Source: Trueperaceae bacterium (GTDB lineage Bacteria > Deinococcota > Deinococci > Deinococcales > Trueperaceae). From it: DNA of 16,810 bases. The stretch is from positions 1 through 16,810 of the forward strand of contig JAGXHO010000144.1 in the NCBI GenBank assembly GCA_024636105.1, in the 5' to 3' direction. Shown here piece after piece: positions 7,372-15,516 of this stretch. The notes under the pieces were generated by a model. The model was not told the origin of the DNA and did no database searches. It saw only the letters and a list, made by a program, of their open reading frames with translations. Numbering within the stretch: position 1 is the first letter of the stretch; every line of letters begins with the position of its first letter. The position numbers were made by a program, and so were the translations under genes.

Positions 7372-8476
7372 GTCGATGCGCCCGGTCGCGCGCCTGCAGC
7401 CGCGCCTCGAGGTCCGCGTGGCCCTCGGACGTGGCCCAGCGGGCGACGTCGGCGAGCATCCGGCGGGGGAGGCCGGGGCCCTCGTAGATCCACCCGGTGT
7501 ACACCTGCACCAGCGTCGCCCCGGCCTCGAAGCGCGCGATCGCGTCGGCCCCCGACGCGATGCCGCCCGAGGCCACGAGGGGGAGCGCCGTGCGCGCCCG
7601 CGCGGCCCGGAGCACGGCGAGCGCCCGGGCGGCCAAGGGGGCCCCCGAGAGCCCGCCGGCTTCACCGGGATCGCGGGTCAAACCCTCACGGGCGATCGTC
7701 GTGTTCGCGACCACCAGGCCATCGATGCCGTGCCGCTCGGCGAGCGCGATCGCCTCGGCCAGCGCGTCCTCGCTCAGGTCGGGCGCCACCTTGAGGAGGA
7801 CGGGCCGGTCGCCGAGCTCGCCGCGCAAGGCCTGGGCCCGCGCGAGCAGTTCGGTCAGCGGTTTCGCCTCCTGGAGGCTGCGCAACCCGGGCGTGTTCGG
7901 CGAGCTCACGTTGAGGACGAGGTAGTCGGCGACGGGCCACGCGGCCCGCAGCGCCGCCTCGTAGTCGGCGATCGCGTCCTCGAGCGCGACCGCACGGGTC
8001 TTGCCGACGTTCACACCGACGGGCTCGCTGGTCCACCACGGCGCGGCGCGCGCCGCCGCGAGCCGCGCCGCGAGCGCGGCGGCGCCTTCGTTGTTGAACC
8101 CCATGCGGTTCACGATCGCGCGGTCCTCGGGAAACCGGAACGCGCGCGGGCGCGGGTTCCCCGGCTGCGCGCGGGTCGTGACCGTACCGAGTTCCGCGGT
8201 CCCGAAACCGAGCGCGCCCCAGACCGCGGCGGCTTTGCCGTCCTTGTCGAACCCGGCAGCGAGGCCGAGCGGGTTCGGGAACTCGAGGCCGAAGGCCCGG
8301 ACCCGCAGGCGCGGGTCGGCGACCCCGTACGCGCTGCGCAGCAGGCGCAGCGCCCCAGGGTGGCGGGCGGCGAAGCTCAGCAGCGCGAACACCCGCTCGT
8401 GCGCCACCTCGGGCTCGAGGCGGAACAGGATGCGCTTGAGGAGCGGGTACAGCGCGTCGGTCGCGCGGGCGATCAC
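7358..8476 (-). CDS. pyrD: Dihydroorotate dehydrogenase (quinone), class 2
   Basis: PyrD oxidises dihydroorotate to orotate in pyrimidine synthesis and passes electrons through FMN to a membrane quinone. The 372-residue protein has the class 2 N-terminal amphipathic segment LYPLLKRILFRLEPE (9-23) that touches the membrane. It continues with GLAAGFDKDG (71-80), NRMGFNN (123-129) and GVNVGK (154-159). The class 2 active-site loop SSPNTPGLR, with the catalytic serine, is at 191-199. LLKVAPD, VANTT and SGGI follow, and all the FMN-binding blocks are intact. The GTG start at 8476 overlaps the SDR stop (GTGA); the frame is open further upstream but overlaps the SDR gene. About 20 residues after the last conserved helix form a charged tail. 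The quinone is presumably menaquinone, given MqnD and MenG nearby. Confidence 0.97.
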   Translation of the reverse strand: MIARATDALYPLLKRILFRLEPEVAHERVFALLSFAARHPGALRLLRSAYGVADPRLRVRAFGLEFPNPLGLAAGFDKDGKAAAVWGALGFGTAELGTVTTRAQPGNPRPRAFRFPEDRAIVNRMGFNNEGAAALAARLAAARAAPWWTSEPVGVNVGKTRAVALEDAIADYEAALRAAWPVADYLVLNVSSPNTPGLRSLQEAKPLTELLARAQALRGELGDRPVLLKVAPDLSEDALAEAIALAERHGIDGLVVANTTIAREGLTRDPGEAGGLSGAPLAARALAVLRAARARTALPLVASGGIASGADAIARFEAGATLVQVYTGWIYEGPGLPRRMLADVARWATSEGHADLEARLQARDRAHRPTPG

Positions 8477-9201
8477 GCCGGTCGGGTGCGCGCGGGGCGC
8501 ACTTCGATGCGCGACGGCAGCGTGCGCGCCGGGCTCGAGAGCACGTAGCGCACCGCCTCGGCGACGTCCTCGGGCTGGATCTTCCAGCCGTCGGCGGCGC
8601 TCGGTGCGCGGCCACCGAAGGCGGTCGCCACCGAACCGGGCATGATCGTCGAGACGCGGACGCCGCGCTCGCGGAGGTCGAGCATCACCGCGTGGGTGAA
8701 GCCGACCAGGCCGAACTTGGCGGCGTTGTAGGCGGCGCCGCCCGCGAACGCGTTGATGCCGGCCAGGGAGCCGATCGTGACGAGCACGCCGCCGCTCGCC
8801 TCGAGCGCCGCCGTGCTCGCCTTCACGGTGTGGAAGGCGCCCGTGAGGTTCACGTCGATCACCTCGCGCCACGCCTCGACCGTGAGCTCGTCGACGGCGG
8901 CGAAGCGACCGAGGCCGGCGTTGGCGACCACGGCGTCGAGCCGTCCGTAGCGCGCGACCGTGGCGGCGACCGCCGCCTCGAGCGCGCTCAGGTCGCGCAC
9001 GTCGGCGGCGAGGCCAAGGACGTCGCCGGCATCGGCGCCCGCTTCCTCCGCGATGGCCCGGGCGGCCTCGGCCGATCGCTCGGCGTCGCGACCGGTGAGG
9101 ACGACCCGCACGCCGGCTCCGGCGAGGTCGAGGGCGATCGCCCGGCCGATGCCGCGCGTTCCGCCGGTGACGAGCGCGACGCGTCCCTCAAGCGGTTCCA
9201 T
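8473..9201 (-). CDS. Short-chain dehydrogenase/reductase (classical SDR)
   Basis: This 242-residue NAD(P)-dependent oxidoreductase has all classical SDR sites. The cofactor motif TGGTRGIG is at residues 12-19, NAG at 94-96, Asn118 in DVNLTG, Ser145 in TIGSLAG, and the YXXXK pair Tyr158/Lys162 in YNAAK. Arg39 in the TGRD segment after the second strand hints at NADPH preference. The substrate cannot be told from sequence. The ATG at 9201 gives a typical N-terminus and lies six bases after an extended -10 box; the open frame upstream shows no SDR-like sequence. It is the first gene of a two-gene unit with pyrD and is divergent from the histidine phosphatase across 63 bases. The coupling to pyrD does not by itself suggest a pyrimidine role. 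Confidence 0.93.
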   Translation of the reverse strand: MEPLEGRVALVTGGTRGIGRAIALDLAGAGVRVVLTGRDAERSAEAARAIAEEAGADAGDVLGLAADVRDLSALEAAVAATVARYGRLDAVVANAGLGRFAAVDELTVEAWREVIDVNLTGAFHTVKASTAALEASGGVLVTIGSLAGINAFAGGAAYNAAKFGLVGFTHAVMLDLRERGVRVSTIMPGSVATAFGGRAPSAADGWKIQPEDVAEAVRYVLSSPARTLPSRIEVRPARTRPA

Positions 9202-9207
9202 GGCGCG

Positions 9208-9216
9208 AACGTACCA
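9208..9216 (-). promoter_or_regulatory. Extended -10 box for the SDR-pyrD unit
   Basis: On the minus strand TGG-TACGTT (9216-9208) is an extended -10 (TGN-TANNNT) followed by six bases and the ATG at 9201. The mRNA would be leaderless. No -35 is seen. Confidence 0.6.
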
Positions 9217-9250
9217 CGCGTCCCCCGGCGCTCCCGAGCCGGCGAGGCGG

Positions 9251-9256
9251 TATCCT
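9251..9256 (+). promoter_or_regulatory. -10 box for the phosphatase-scpA unit
   Basis: TATCCT at 9251-9256 is followed by eight bases and the ATG at 9265, so the mRNA would have no leader or one of about two bases. It shares a 63-base divergent region with the SDR promoter; the two -10 boxes are 37 bases apart. Confidence 0.55.
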
Positions 9257-9264
9257 GCGGCCGC

Positions 9265-9891
9265 ATGCGTCGCCTCACGCTCATCCGCCACGGCCTCACC
9301 GAGTGGAACGTCCAGGGACGCTTCCAAGGCCAGACCGACGTCCCGCTCTCGGACGAAGGGCGCGCTCAGGCACGCGCCCTGGCTGGGTACGTCGCGGCCG
9401 TCCAGGGGGTCGACGCGGTCGTCTCCAGCCCGTTGGTCCGGGCCGTCGAGACCGCGCGCATCGCCTTCCCCGACCGGGCGATGACCACCGACGCACGGTT
9501 GCGCGAGCTGCACTTCGGCGTGTTCGAGGGCCGAACCCTGACCGAGAACGAGGCCGACGCCGCCTGGCCCGTCTGGATCGCCGATCCGTACGGCTCGGCG
9601 ACGCCAGGCGGCGAGTCGTATCGGGCCCTTCGCGAGCGCGCGGTCGCGTGGCTCGCCGACGCTCGGGCCACCTACCAGGGCGCCCACGTGGTCGCGGTCA
9701 CGCACTCTGGGACGATCCAGATGCTGATCGCCGATCTTCTCGGCGTCGAGCGCCCCCGCTGGCGCAAGCGCGTGTACCTGCGGCACACGAGCGTGAGCCA
9801 CGTGCTCTTCCGCGGGCACGACGCAGTCGTCGAACGCGTCAACGACACCCGGCACCTCGTGGCCGACGGCGAGGACCCGTTCGCCGAATGA
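9265..9891 (+). CDS. Histidine phosphatase family protein (phosphoglycerate mutase-like)
   Basis: The 208-residue protein has the complete branch 1 histidine phosphatase active site. RHG is at residues 8-10, with His9 the expected phospho-acceptor. WNVQGRFQGQTDVPLSDEG follows, then Arg60 in SSPLVRAVETA, Glu81 in ELHFGVFEG, and the second catalytic His147 in VTHSG. The form is close to CobC/GpmB-type phosphatases. Candidates are alpha-ribazole phosphatase, a phosphoserine or sugar-phosphate phosphatase, or a phosphoglycerate mutase-like enzyme. A cobalamin role is tempting because an adenosyltransferase is 6 kb away, but there is no direct link. The ATG at 9265 gives the standard start just before LTLIRHG and lies eight bases after a -10 box. 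Its stop overlaps scpA (ATGA). Confidence 0.93.
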   Translation: MRRLTLIRHGLTEWNVQGRFQGQTDVPLSDEGRAQARALAGYVAAVQGVDAVVSSPLVRAVETARIAFPDRAMTTDARLRELHFGVFEGRTLTENEADAAWPVWIADPYGSATPGGESYRALRERAVAWLADARATYQGAHVVAVTHSGTIQMLIADLLGVERPRWRKRVYLRHTSVSHVLFRGHDAVVERVNDTRHLVADGEDPFAE

Positions 9892-10712
9892 TGGGCGCCC
9901 GCGGCAACGGGCCCCCCATGCGGCAGCCGCTATCCGACGACGCAGGCGTCGGCGCGATCGGTCCGTACGACCCCGATGCGCCGCTGGTCCTGACGCTGCC
10001 CGGCTTCCACGGCACCCTCGGTGAACTCGCCCACGCGCTGCGCAGCGAGCGGATCGCCCCGACGGACGTCGATCTGCTCAAAGTGGTGCGGCTCGTGCTG
10101 GCGCGCTTCGAGGCGTTCGCCGCGGGCGATCTCGACCGGGCTACCGAGGCGTTGCCGCGCGCGGCCCAGGTGGTCGAGCTCAAGGTACGGATGCTGTTGC
10201 CGCGACCGCCGCGGCCGATCGACGACGAGGCCGAGGCCGAAGCCCAGGCCGACGCGCTCGCCGCGGTGGCGGCGCTGGAGGCGCTCGAAGAGGCGATCGT
10301 CGAGCTGCGCGAGCGCCGCGAGCAGCGGCGCTCGCTGCTCACGGCCAAGGCGCCGGTCCCCGACTTCCCACGGCCACGGCGCCCGCTCGGCGTGCCGCTG
10401 GCGCGGCTGGCCGAGCTCGCGTCCCGCTTGCGGCCCGACGGGTACTTCGACCTGGTGCCGGATCGACTGACGCTCGCGGGCGCGATGGCGCGGCTGTTGG
10501 CGGCGGTGCTGCCGGGGCGGCGGCGCACGCTCGACGAGGTGGTCGCCGACCCGTCGTGGTCCACGCGCACGGTGACCTTCGCGGGCGCGCTCGAGCTCGT
10601 CCGCGAGGGGCGCCTGCGCGCGCACCAGGACGAGGCGTTCGGCCCGATCGAGCTCGAGGGGCTGGTGGTCGAAGGAGCGGGGGCGCCGGCCCTCACCGAC
10701 GCCCCCGCGTGA
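9888..10712 (+). CDS. scpA: Segregation and condensation protein A (ScpA, divergent)
   Basis: ScpA is the kleisin that bridges the SMC dimer and binds ScpB in bacterial condensin. Of 274 residues, the N-terminal SMC-binding region contains LTLPGFHGTLGELAHALRSE (35-54), the local form of FxGPLDLLLxLI. IAPTDVDLLKVV follows, then a helical segment ending VVELKVRMLLP. A charged, alanine- and glutamate-rich middle acts as linker. The C-terminal winged helix (about 195-257) ends TVTFAGALELVREG and QDEAFGPIEL, which is the ScpA tail pattern. The GPLDLL motif is noticeably degenerate, as is usual in Deinococcota. Two ATGs in tandem (9888, 9891) overlap or abut the phosphatase stop; the first is chosen. 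No scpB follows; the next gene, typA, is convergent after 18 bases. Confidence 0.85.
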   Translation: MMGARGNGPPMRQPLSDDAGVGAIGPYDPDAPLVLTLPGFHGTLGELAHALRSERIAPTDVDLLKVVRLVLARFEAFAAGDLDRATEALPRAAQVVELKVRMLLPRPPRPIDDEAEAEAQADALAAVAALEALEEAIVELRERREQRRSLLTAKAPVPDFPRPRRPLGVPLARLAELASRLRPDGYFDLVPDRLTLAGAMARLLAAVLPGRRRTLDEVVADPSWSTRTVTFAGALELVREGRLRAHQDEAFGPIELEGLVVEGAGAPALTDAPA

Positions 10713-10730
10713 CGCGCTCGGTTCGGTCCG

Positions 10731-12545
<1,815 letters not shown>

Positions 12546-12690
12546 GCGGAGCCTCTCGGGGCGGCGGTGCGCGCACGGAGGATCGGCGGGCCTCCGCGAG
12601 GAGGGCCGGAAAGCGCGCGGCGCGGCAAGGGGGAAGGCGGCGAACGGGCCCGCCGGAGTGGCGGCGTCGCGACCGTCCACCATGTTAGCA
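12546..12690 (-). promoter_or_regulatory. typA promoter and ~130-base 5' leader
   Basis: On the minus strand TGC-TAACAT (12690-12682) is an extended -10 box, so the mRNA should start near 12675 and carry about 130 bases of leader. No -35 is seen. Within the leader CCTCC (12604-12600) and GGAGG (12595-12591) form a perfect five-pair stem with a TCGC loop, about 45 bases before the start codon. The leader holds no recognisable riboswitch. Its role, if any, is unknown. Confidence 0.5.
12552..12557 (-). promoter_or_regulatory. Shine-Dalgarno site of typA
   Basis: GAGAGG on the minus strand (12557-12552) lies six bases before the ATG at 12545. It is the clearest ribosome binding site in the window and supports the shorter TypA start. 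Confidence 0.65.
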
Positions 12691-12768
12691 GACCTCGGCC
12701 GCTCCGTGGGCGTTCGGCGCCGGCGGACGCCCCGCAGCCGGGCGACACGCGGTGCGGACCGTCGCCGT

Positions 12769-12774
12769 TAGCCT
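12769..12774 (+). promoter_or_regulatory. -10 box for the glutaredoxin-like gene
   Basis: TAGCCT at 12769-12774 is followed by seven bases and ATG at 12782. A transcript from it would begin at or just before this ATG, and would exclude the ATGs at 12752 and 12776. Confidence 0.5.
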
Positions 12775-12781
12775 CATGCGG

Positions 12782-13039
12782 ATGGACGCCCCTCTGCTCG
12801 TCTACACCACGGCCTTCTGCGGCGATTGCGTCGCAACCAAACGCGCGCTCGACGCGCGCGGCATCGGCTACCGCGAGGTGGCGCTCGAGACGGATCCCGA
12901 GGCCGTCGCCCACGTCGAAGCGTTGAACGACGGCCGCCGCAGCGTGCCCACCCTCGTCCACGGCCCCGTGGCGGCGAGCCTGTCGCGCTTCACGCCGGCC
13001 AAGCTCGACGCCTTCCTCGCGGCGGCGGGGCTCGACTGA
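12782..13039 (+). CDS. Glutaredoxin-like thiol-disulfide protein with CGDC active site
   Basis: This 85-residue protein has the thioredoxin-fold layout of small glutaredoxins. It opens with a strand LLVYTTAF, then the redox pair CGDC at about residues 14-17. A helix and the second strand GIGYREVALE come next. The cis-proline segment SVPTL is at about 57-61, followed by a C-terminal helix. CGDC differs from the CPYC of classical glutaredoxins and the CGYC of mycoredoxin. The aspartate between the cysteines could shift redox potential or partner choice. The glutathione- or mycothiol-binding residues cannot be judged, so the low-molecular-weight thiol (bacillithiol in Deinococcota) is inferred. 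The start at ATG 12782 is chosen from the -10 position; ATG 12776, two codons upstream in the same frame, is possible. It is a single-gene unit divergent from typA. Confidence 0.85.
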   Translation: MDAPLLVYTTAFCGDCVATKRALDARGIGYREVALETDPEAVAHVEALNDGRRSVPTLVHGPVAASLSRFTPAKLDAFLAAAGLD

Positions 13040-13048
13040 TCGAGTCCC
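13028..13048 (+). terminator. Hairpin with the glutaredoxin stop codon in its loop
   Basis: GGG 13028-13030 plus CTCGA 13031-13035 pair with TCGAG 13040-13044 plus CCC 13046-13048 (one bulged T at 13045). The four-base loop CTGA contains the TGA stop (13037-13039). A second stem, CGACC 13063-13067 with GGTCG 13074-13078, follows before the menG promoter. No T-run is present. Confidence 0.4.
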
Positions 13049-13105
13049 GGCGGTGTGGGGCGCGACCGCTTCGGGTCGGGGCGCCCGGAGGCGCAGAGAG
13101 CCCCG

Positions 13106-13114
13106 TGGTAGCAT
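13106..13114 (+). promoter_or_regulatory. Extended -10 box for the menG unit
   Basis: TGG-TAGCAT at 13106-13114 is an extended -10 (TGN-TANNNT), eight bases before the ATG at 13123. The transcript would have no leader or a very short one. Confidence 0.6.
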
Positions 13115-13122
13115 CCTGCGCC

Positions 13123-13905
13123 ATGCGCGAAGCCGCCTCCGAGCCTCCCCACGCCGTCCCCGCGACCGCCGTCCCCGCGACCTCGGTCGCGCCACCGATC
13201 GGTGAGGGCGACCCGCGCAAGGGGGCCGAGGTCCGCGCGATGTTCGACGCGATCGCGCCGCGCTACGACCTGCTCAACGCGGTGCTCAGCCTCGGCATCG
13301 ACCGGGGTTGGCGCCGCCAAGCGGTCGCGGTCGCGCTCGAGAAGCGGCCGGCCGACGTGCTCGACGTCGCCACCGGTACCGCCGACCTGGCCATCGCGCT
13401 GCGGCGCGCGGGACCGAACGCGCGCGTCGTCGGCGTCGACTTCGCCGAAGCGATGCTCGACGTCGGCCGCGCCAAGGCGGCCCGTCAGGGCGTCGACGTC
13501 GCGCTCGAGCTGGGGGACGGCACGGCGCTGCCGTACGGTGACGCAGCGTTCGACGCGGTGACCATCGCGTACGGGCTGCGCAACTTCGCCGAGGTCGACG
13601 CGGGCCTCCGCGAGTTCCGGCGCGTCCTCCGACCGGGCGGCCGCCTGGTGGTGCTCGAGTTCCCGCCGCCGCCGCGCGGGGCGTTCGGGCGCCTGTTCCG
13701 CTTCTACTTCCTGCGCGTCGTGCCGCTGCTCGGCGGCCTGATCTCCGGTCGCCGCAGCGCCTACGCGTACCTGCCGGCCAGCGTGCTCGCCTTCCCGAAC
13801 CCAGAGGCGCTCGCGGAGCGCCTGCGGGACGCCGGCTTCCAGAACGTGAGCTTCCGCCTCCAGACCTTCGGGGTCTCGGCGCTCCACCAGGGGGACGTCC
13901 CGTGA
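13123..13905 (+). CDS. menG: Demethylmenaquinone methyltransferase (MenG/UbiE family)
   Basis: MenG uses S-adenosylmethionine to methylate demethylmenaquinone, the last step of menaquinone synthesis. Of 260 residues, MFDAIAPRYDLLN at 40-52 is the UbiE/MenG signature. The SAM-binding glycine-rich loop DVATGTADLA is at 81-90, VVGVDFAEAML at 102-112, and AYGLRNF at 149-155. RRVLRPGGRLVVLEF at 166-180 is the usual post-motif segment. The terminal FGVSALHQG resembles the family's GGIxxLHxG end. The first ~30 residues are an unconserved Ala/Pro/Val extension with a duplicated AVPAT. The ATG at 13123 follows a -10 box; a start at GTG 13201 or later would lose little conserved sequence, but the promoter position favours 13123. 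The stop overlaps the next gene (GTGA). Confidence 0.94.
   Translation: MREAASEPPHAVPATAVPATSVAPPIGEGDPRKGAEVRAMFDAIAPRYDLLNAVLSLGIDRGWRRQAVAVALEKRPADVLDVATGTADLAIALRRAGPNARVVGVDFAEAMLDVGRAKAARQGVDVALELGDGTALPYGDAAFDAVTIAYGLRNFAEVDAGLREFRRVLRPGGRLVVLEFPPPPRGAFGRLFRFYFLRVVPLLGGLISGRRSAYAYLPASVLAFPNPEALAERLRDAGFQNVSFRLQTFGVSALHQGDVP
13153..13182 (+). repeat. Perfect 15-bp tandem duplication inside menG
   Basis: Bases 13153-13167 are repeated exactly at 13168-13182, encoding AVPAT twice in the poorly conserved N-terminal extension. It is in frame and probably arose by slippage. Confidence 0.9.
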
Positions 13906-14504
13906 ACCTAGATCCGAACCGCATGCAGCCGGGCGTCGTCGTCAACACCGACGCCGCGCTCGTCGATCCCGATTGGGACGTCTTCGCCGCCGAGCACGAG
14001 CGGCGCTTCGGGTTGGCGATCTCGCACCTCAAGAGCCTGGTCAAGGGGCGCAGCTTCGACAACGAGGTCATGAAGGTACGCGTCGGCGCCGGCGGCTTCT
14101 ACGTGCAGTCGAGGCGCTTCCCCGCGGCCTTCTACGGCGACACCCAGGCGCCGAAGGTGCGCTACGTCGACGACGGCGAGGCGGAGGAGGTGGCCTGGGA
14201 GGCCGCCGCCCACTACCGCGCCGGCGAGGCGCGCTCGCTGACGTGCATCTACGGCGACGACGACCCGCCGGACGTGTTCTTCGGCTATCGGATGGCGGGT
14301 CCGCGGCGCTACGAGCTCGGCCACCTGCGGATGCGCACGCCGCTGCATCTTCGCGTGCTGCTCGAGGCGAGCGCCCCGCTCGACCTGCTCCCCGACGGGC
14401 ACGGCGTGGTCGTGCTCCAGAAGCTCGCGGACGGCCGCACGGTCCTCCTCACCGCGCCCGGACGGCGACCGCCGTTCGACGGCACGCTCGAACCGATCGG
14501 CTGA
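13902..14504 (+). CDS. Conserved-looking protein of unknown function (200 aa)
   Basis: I do not recognise this 200-residue soluble protein. There is no signal peptide and no membrane segment. It has a mixed alpha/beta look, with strands such as MKVRVGAGGFYV, KVRYVDD and SLTCIYGDDDPP, then DVFFGYRMAGPRRYELGHLRM. It ends in a strand-rich segment, HGVVVLQKLADGRTVLLTAPG. Acidic runs (DDGEAEE, GDDDPPD) stand out. Codon use and G+C are like the neighbours, and the GTG start overlaps the menG stop by four bases, which supports a real, coupled gene. ATG 13923 is an alternative start. Position between menG and an FAD protein hints at a redox or cofactor link, but nothing in the sequence proves it. Confidence 0.8.
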   Translation: MNLDPNRMQPGVVVNTDAALVDPDWDVFAAEHERRFGLAISHLKSLVKGRSFDNEVMKVRVGAGGFYVQSRRFPAAFYGDTQAPKVRYVDDGEAEEVAWEAAAHYRAGEARSLTCIYGDDDPPDVFFGYRMAGPRRYELGHLRMRTPLHLRVLLEASAPLDLLPDGHGVVVLQKLADGRTVLLTAPGRRPPFDGTLEPIG

Positions 14505-14526
14505 CCCGGACGACCTTGGGGCGCGC

Positions 14527-15255
14527 GTGATCCAGGTCGTCGGTGGCGGCGCGGCGGGCTGCGAGGCGGCGTGGGCGCTCGCGCGCCGCGGCGTCCCGTG
14601 CCGCCTCGTCACGACCACCCTCGACGCCTTGTACGCGCTCCCGGCCGACGCGTGGCCCGGCACGCCACCGGCCGATACCCTCTGGGCCTCGGTCGCCCGC
14701 GAAGCTGCGGACGCGTCCGGCTCCGGCACGCGGGCGGCCGCGCTGCGGCGCGCGGTGAAGCGCGAGCTCGAGCGCATGCCCGACTTGCTCGTGCTGCAGT
14801 CGAACGTCGTCGCGTTGTGGCGGGAGGGGGGCGCCGTGGTCGGGGTGCGGACGTGGGAGGGTCCGTCCCACCGCGCGGACGAGACCGTGCTGGCCGTGGG
14901 GACCTTCCTCGGCCCGCGGTTGACGGTGGGGACCGCCGAGGAGCGGGCAGGACGCCTGGGGGAGATGGCCTACGACGACCTGCGCGACGACCTGGCCGCC
15001 CACGGGGTGCGCTTCGTGCGGCGGACCCTGTCGGTTCGGGGCGACGGCGTGACGCCCGCCCATGCGGTCGCGTTCGATCAGGTCGATCCGGAGGGGACCA
15101 CGCAAGGCATCGGGGCCGCGCACGGCGCGATCGGCATCCGCCGCTGGCCCGACGTGGGCGGCGCCTGGCTGCTCGGCGCGTGCGCCGACCCGGTCGGCGT
15201 CGAGGAGGCGGCGGCGGCGGGTCGCGACCTGGGCGCGCACCTCGCGGGGGCGTGA
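14527..15255 (+). CDS. Half-size MnmG/GidA-like FAD-binding protein
   Basis: This 242-residue protein looks like the core of MnmG (GidA, about 620 residues) or TrmFO (about 440) with large parts missing. The N-terminal FAD motif is VVGGGAAGCEAAWALARRG at 4-22. VLAVGTFLGP at 121-130 matches the GidA-family TGTFLxG block. RAGRLGEMAYDDLRDDLAAHG at about 140-160 matches the GRxGE...L...L...G block that follows it. GACADPVGVEEAAAAGRDLG near the end matches the AGQxxGxxGYEEAAAxG FAD-contact block. The inserted NADH-binding domain and the tRNA-binding helical C-terminus of MnmG have no counterpart. It may be a standalone flavoprotein; a tRNA role is not supported. The GTG start at 14527 lies 22 bases after the previous stop, the only non-overlapping junction inside a unit here. 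Confidence 0.8.
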   Translation: MIQVVGGGAAGCEAAWALARRGVPCRLVTTTLDALYALPADAWPGTPPADTLWASVAREAADASGSGTRAAALRRAVKRELERMPDLLVLQSNVVALWREGGAVVGVRTWEGPSHRADETVLAVGTFLGPRLTVGTAEERAGRLGEMAYDDLRDDLAAHGVRFVRRTLSVRGDGVTPAHAVAFDQVDPEGTTQGIGAAHGAIGIRRWPDVGGAWLLGACADPVGVEEAAAAGRDLGAHLAGA

Positions 15256-15277
15256 GCGCGCGGCCGGCGTCCGCGGA

Positions 15278-15490
15278 TCAGCTCCGGTGCCGCACCGACG
15301 CGTCCGTGTCGTCGCGCGGGCGCACGTACACGGCCATCTTGCGGAGCTCGCTCGGGACGGCCCAGAGCACCTTCGCCCCGCTGGGGGTCGTGGCGAGCAG
15401 CCGGAAGCGCGTCGGTGGGTCGCCCTCGATGCTCGACACCACGTACCGCACGTCGTCCACGAGCACCTCTTCGCCGACGGTGAAGTTCAT
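15278..15490 (-). CDS. Small protein of unknown function (70 aa)
   Basis: I do not recognise a named family. The protein is soluble and strand-rich: FTVGEEVLVDDVRYVVSSI, then FRLLATT, AKVLWAVP and KMAVYVRPRDD. This could be a small beta-barrel of SH3 or similar type. The VGEEVLVDDVRYVV pattern is reminiscent of small barrel proteins, but this is only shape. The ATG at 15490 lies five bases after a TANNNT box, which supports a real gene with its own leaderless mRNA. It converges on the MnmG-like gene, 22 bases away. CGGA 15274-15277 and TCCG 15283-15286 flank its stop as a weak stem. Confidence 0.7.
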   Translation of the reverse strand: MNFTVGEEVLVDDVRYVVSSIEGDPPTRFRLLATTPSGAKVLWAVPSELRKMAVYVRPRDDTDASVRHRS

Positions 15491-15495
15491 GCCCC

Positions 15496-15501
15496 ATCGT
15501 A
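15496..15501 (-). promoter_or_regulatory. -10 box for the 70-residue protein
   Basis: TACGAT on the minus strand (15501-15496) is followed by five bases and the ATG at 15490, so the mRNA would start at or inside the first codon. No -35 is visible. Confidence 0.5.
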
Positions 15502-15516
15502 GCCGACGTGGGGTCG

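Noticed and set aside
9265..9891. Naming the histidine phosphatase CobC because a cobalamin adenosyltransferase is in the window
   Set aside because: The genes are 6 kb apart in different units, and the family motifs do not separate CobC from other small phosphatases.
12546..12675. Riboswitch in the typA leader
   Set aside because: Only one short perfect hairpin is visible and no known riboswitch core was recognised.
12546..12683. 46-residue N-terminal extension of TypA from ATG 12683
   Set aside because: That ATG overlaps the -10 box, so it would not be in the transcript. The extension is unconserved and the ATG at 12545 has a good ribosome binding site and the family N-terminus.
12752..12781. 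Longer glutaredoxin start at ATG 12752
   Set aside because: It lies upstream of the likely -10 box and adds residues that do not fit the compact fold.
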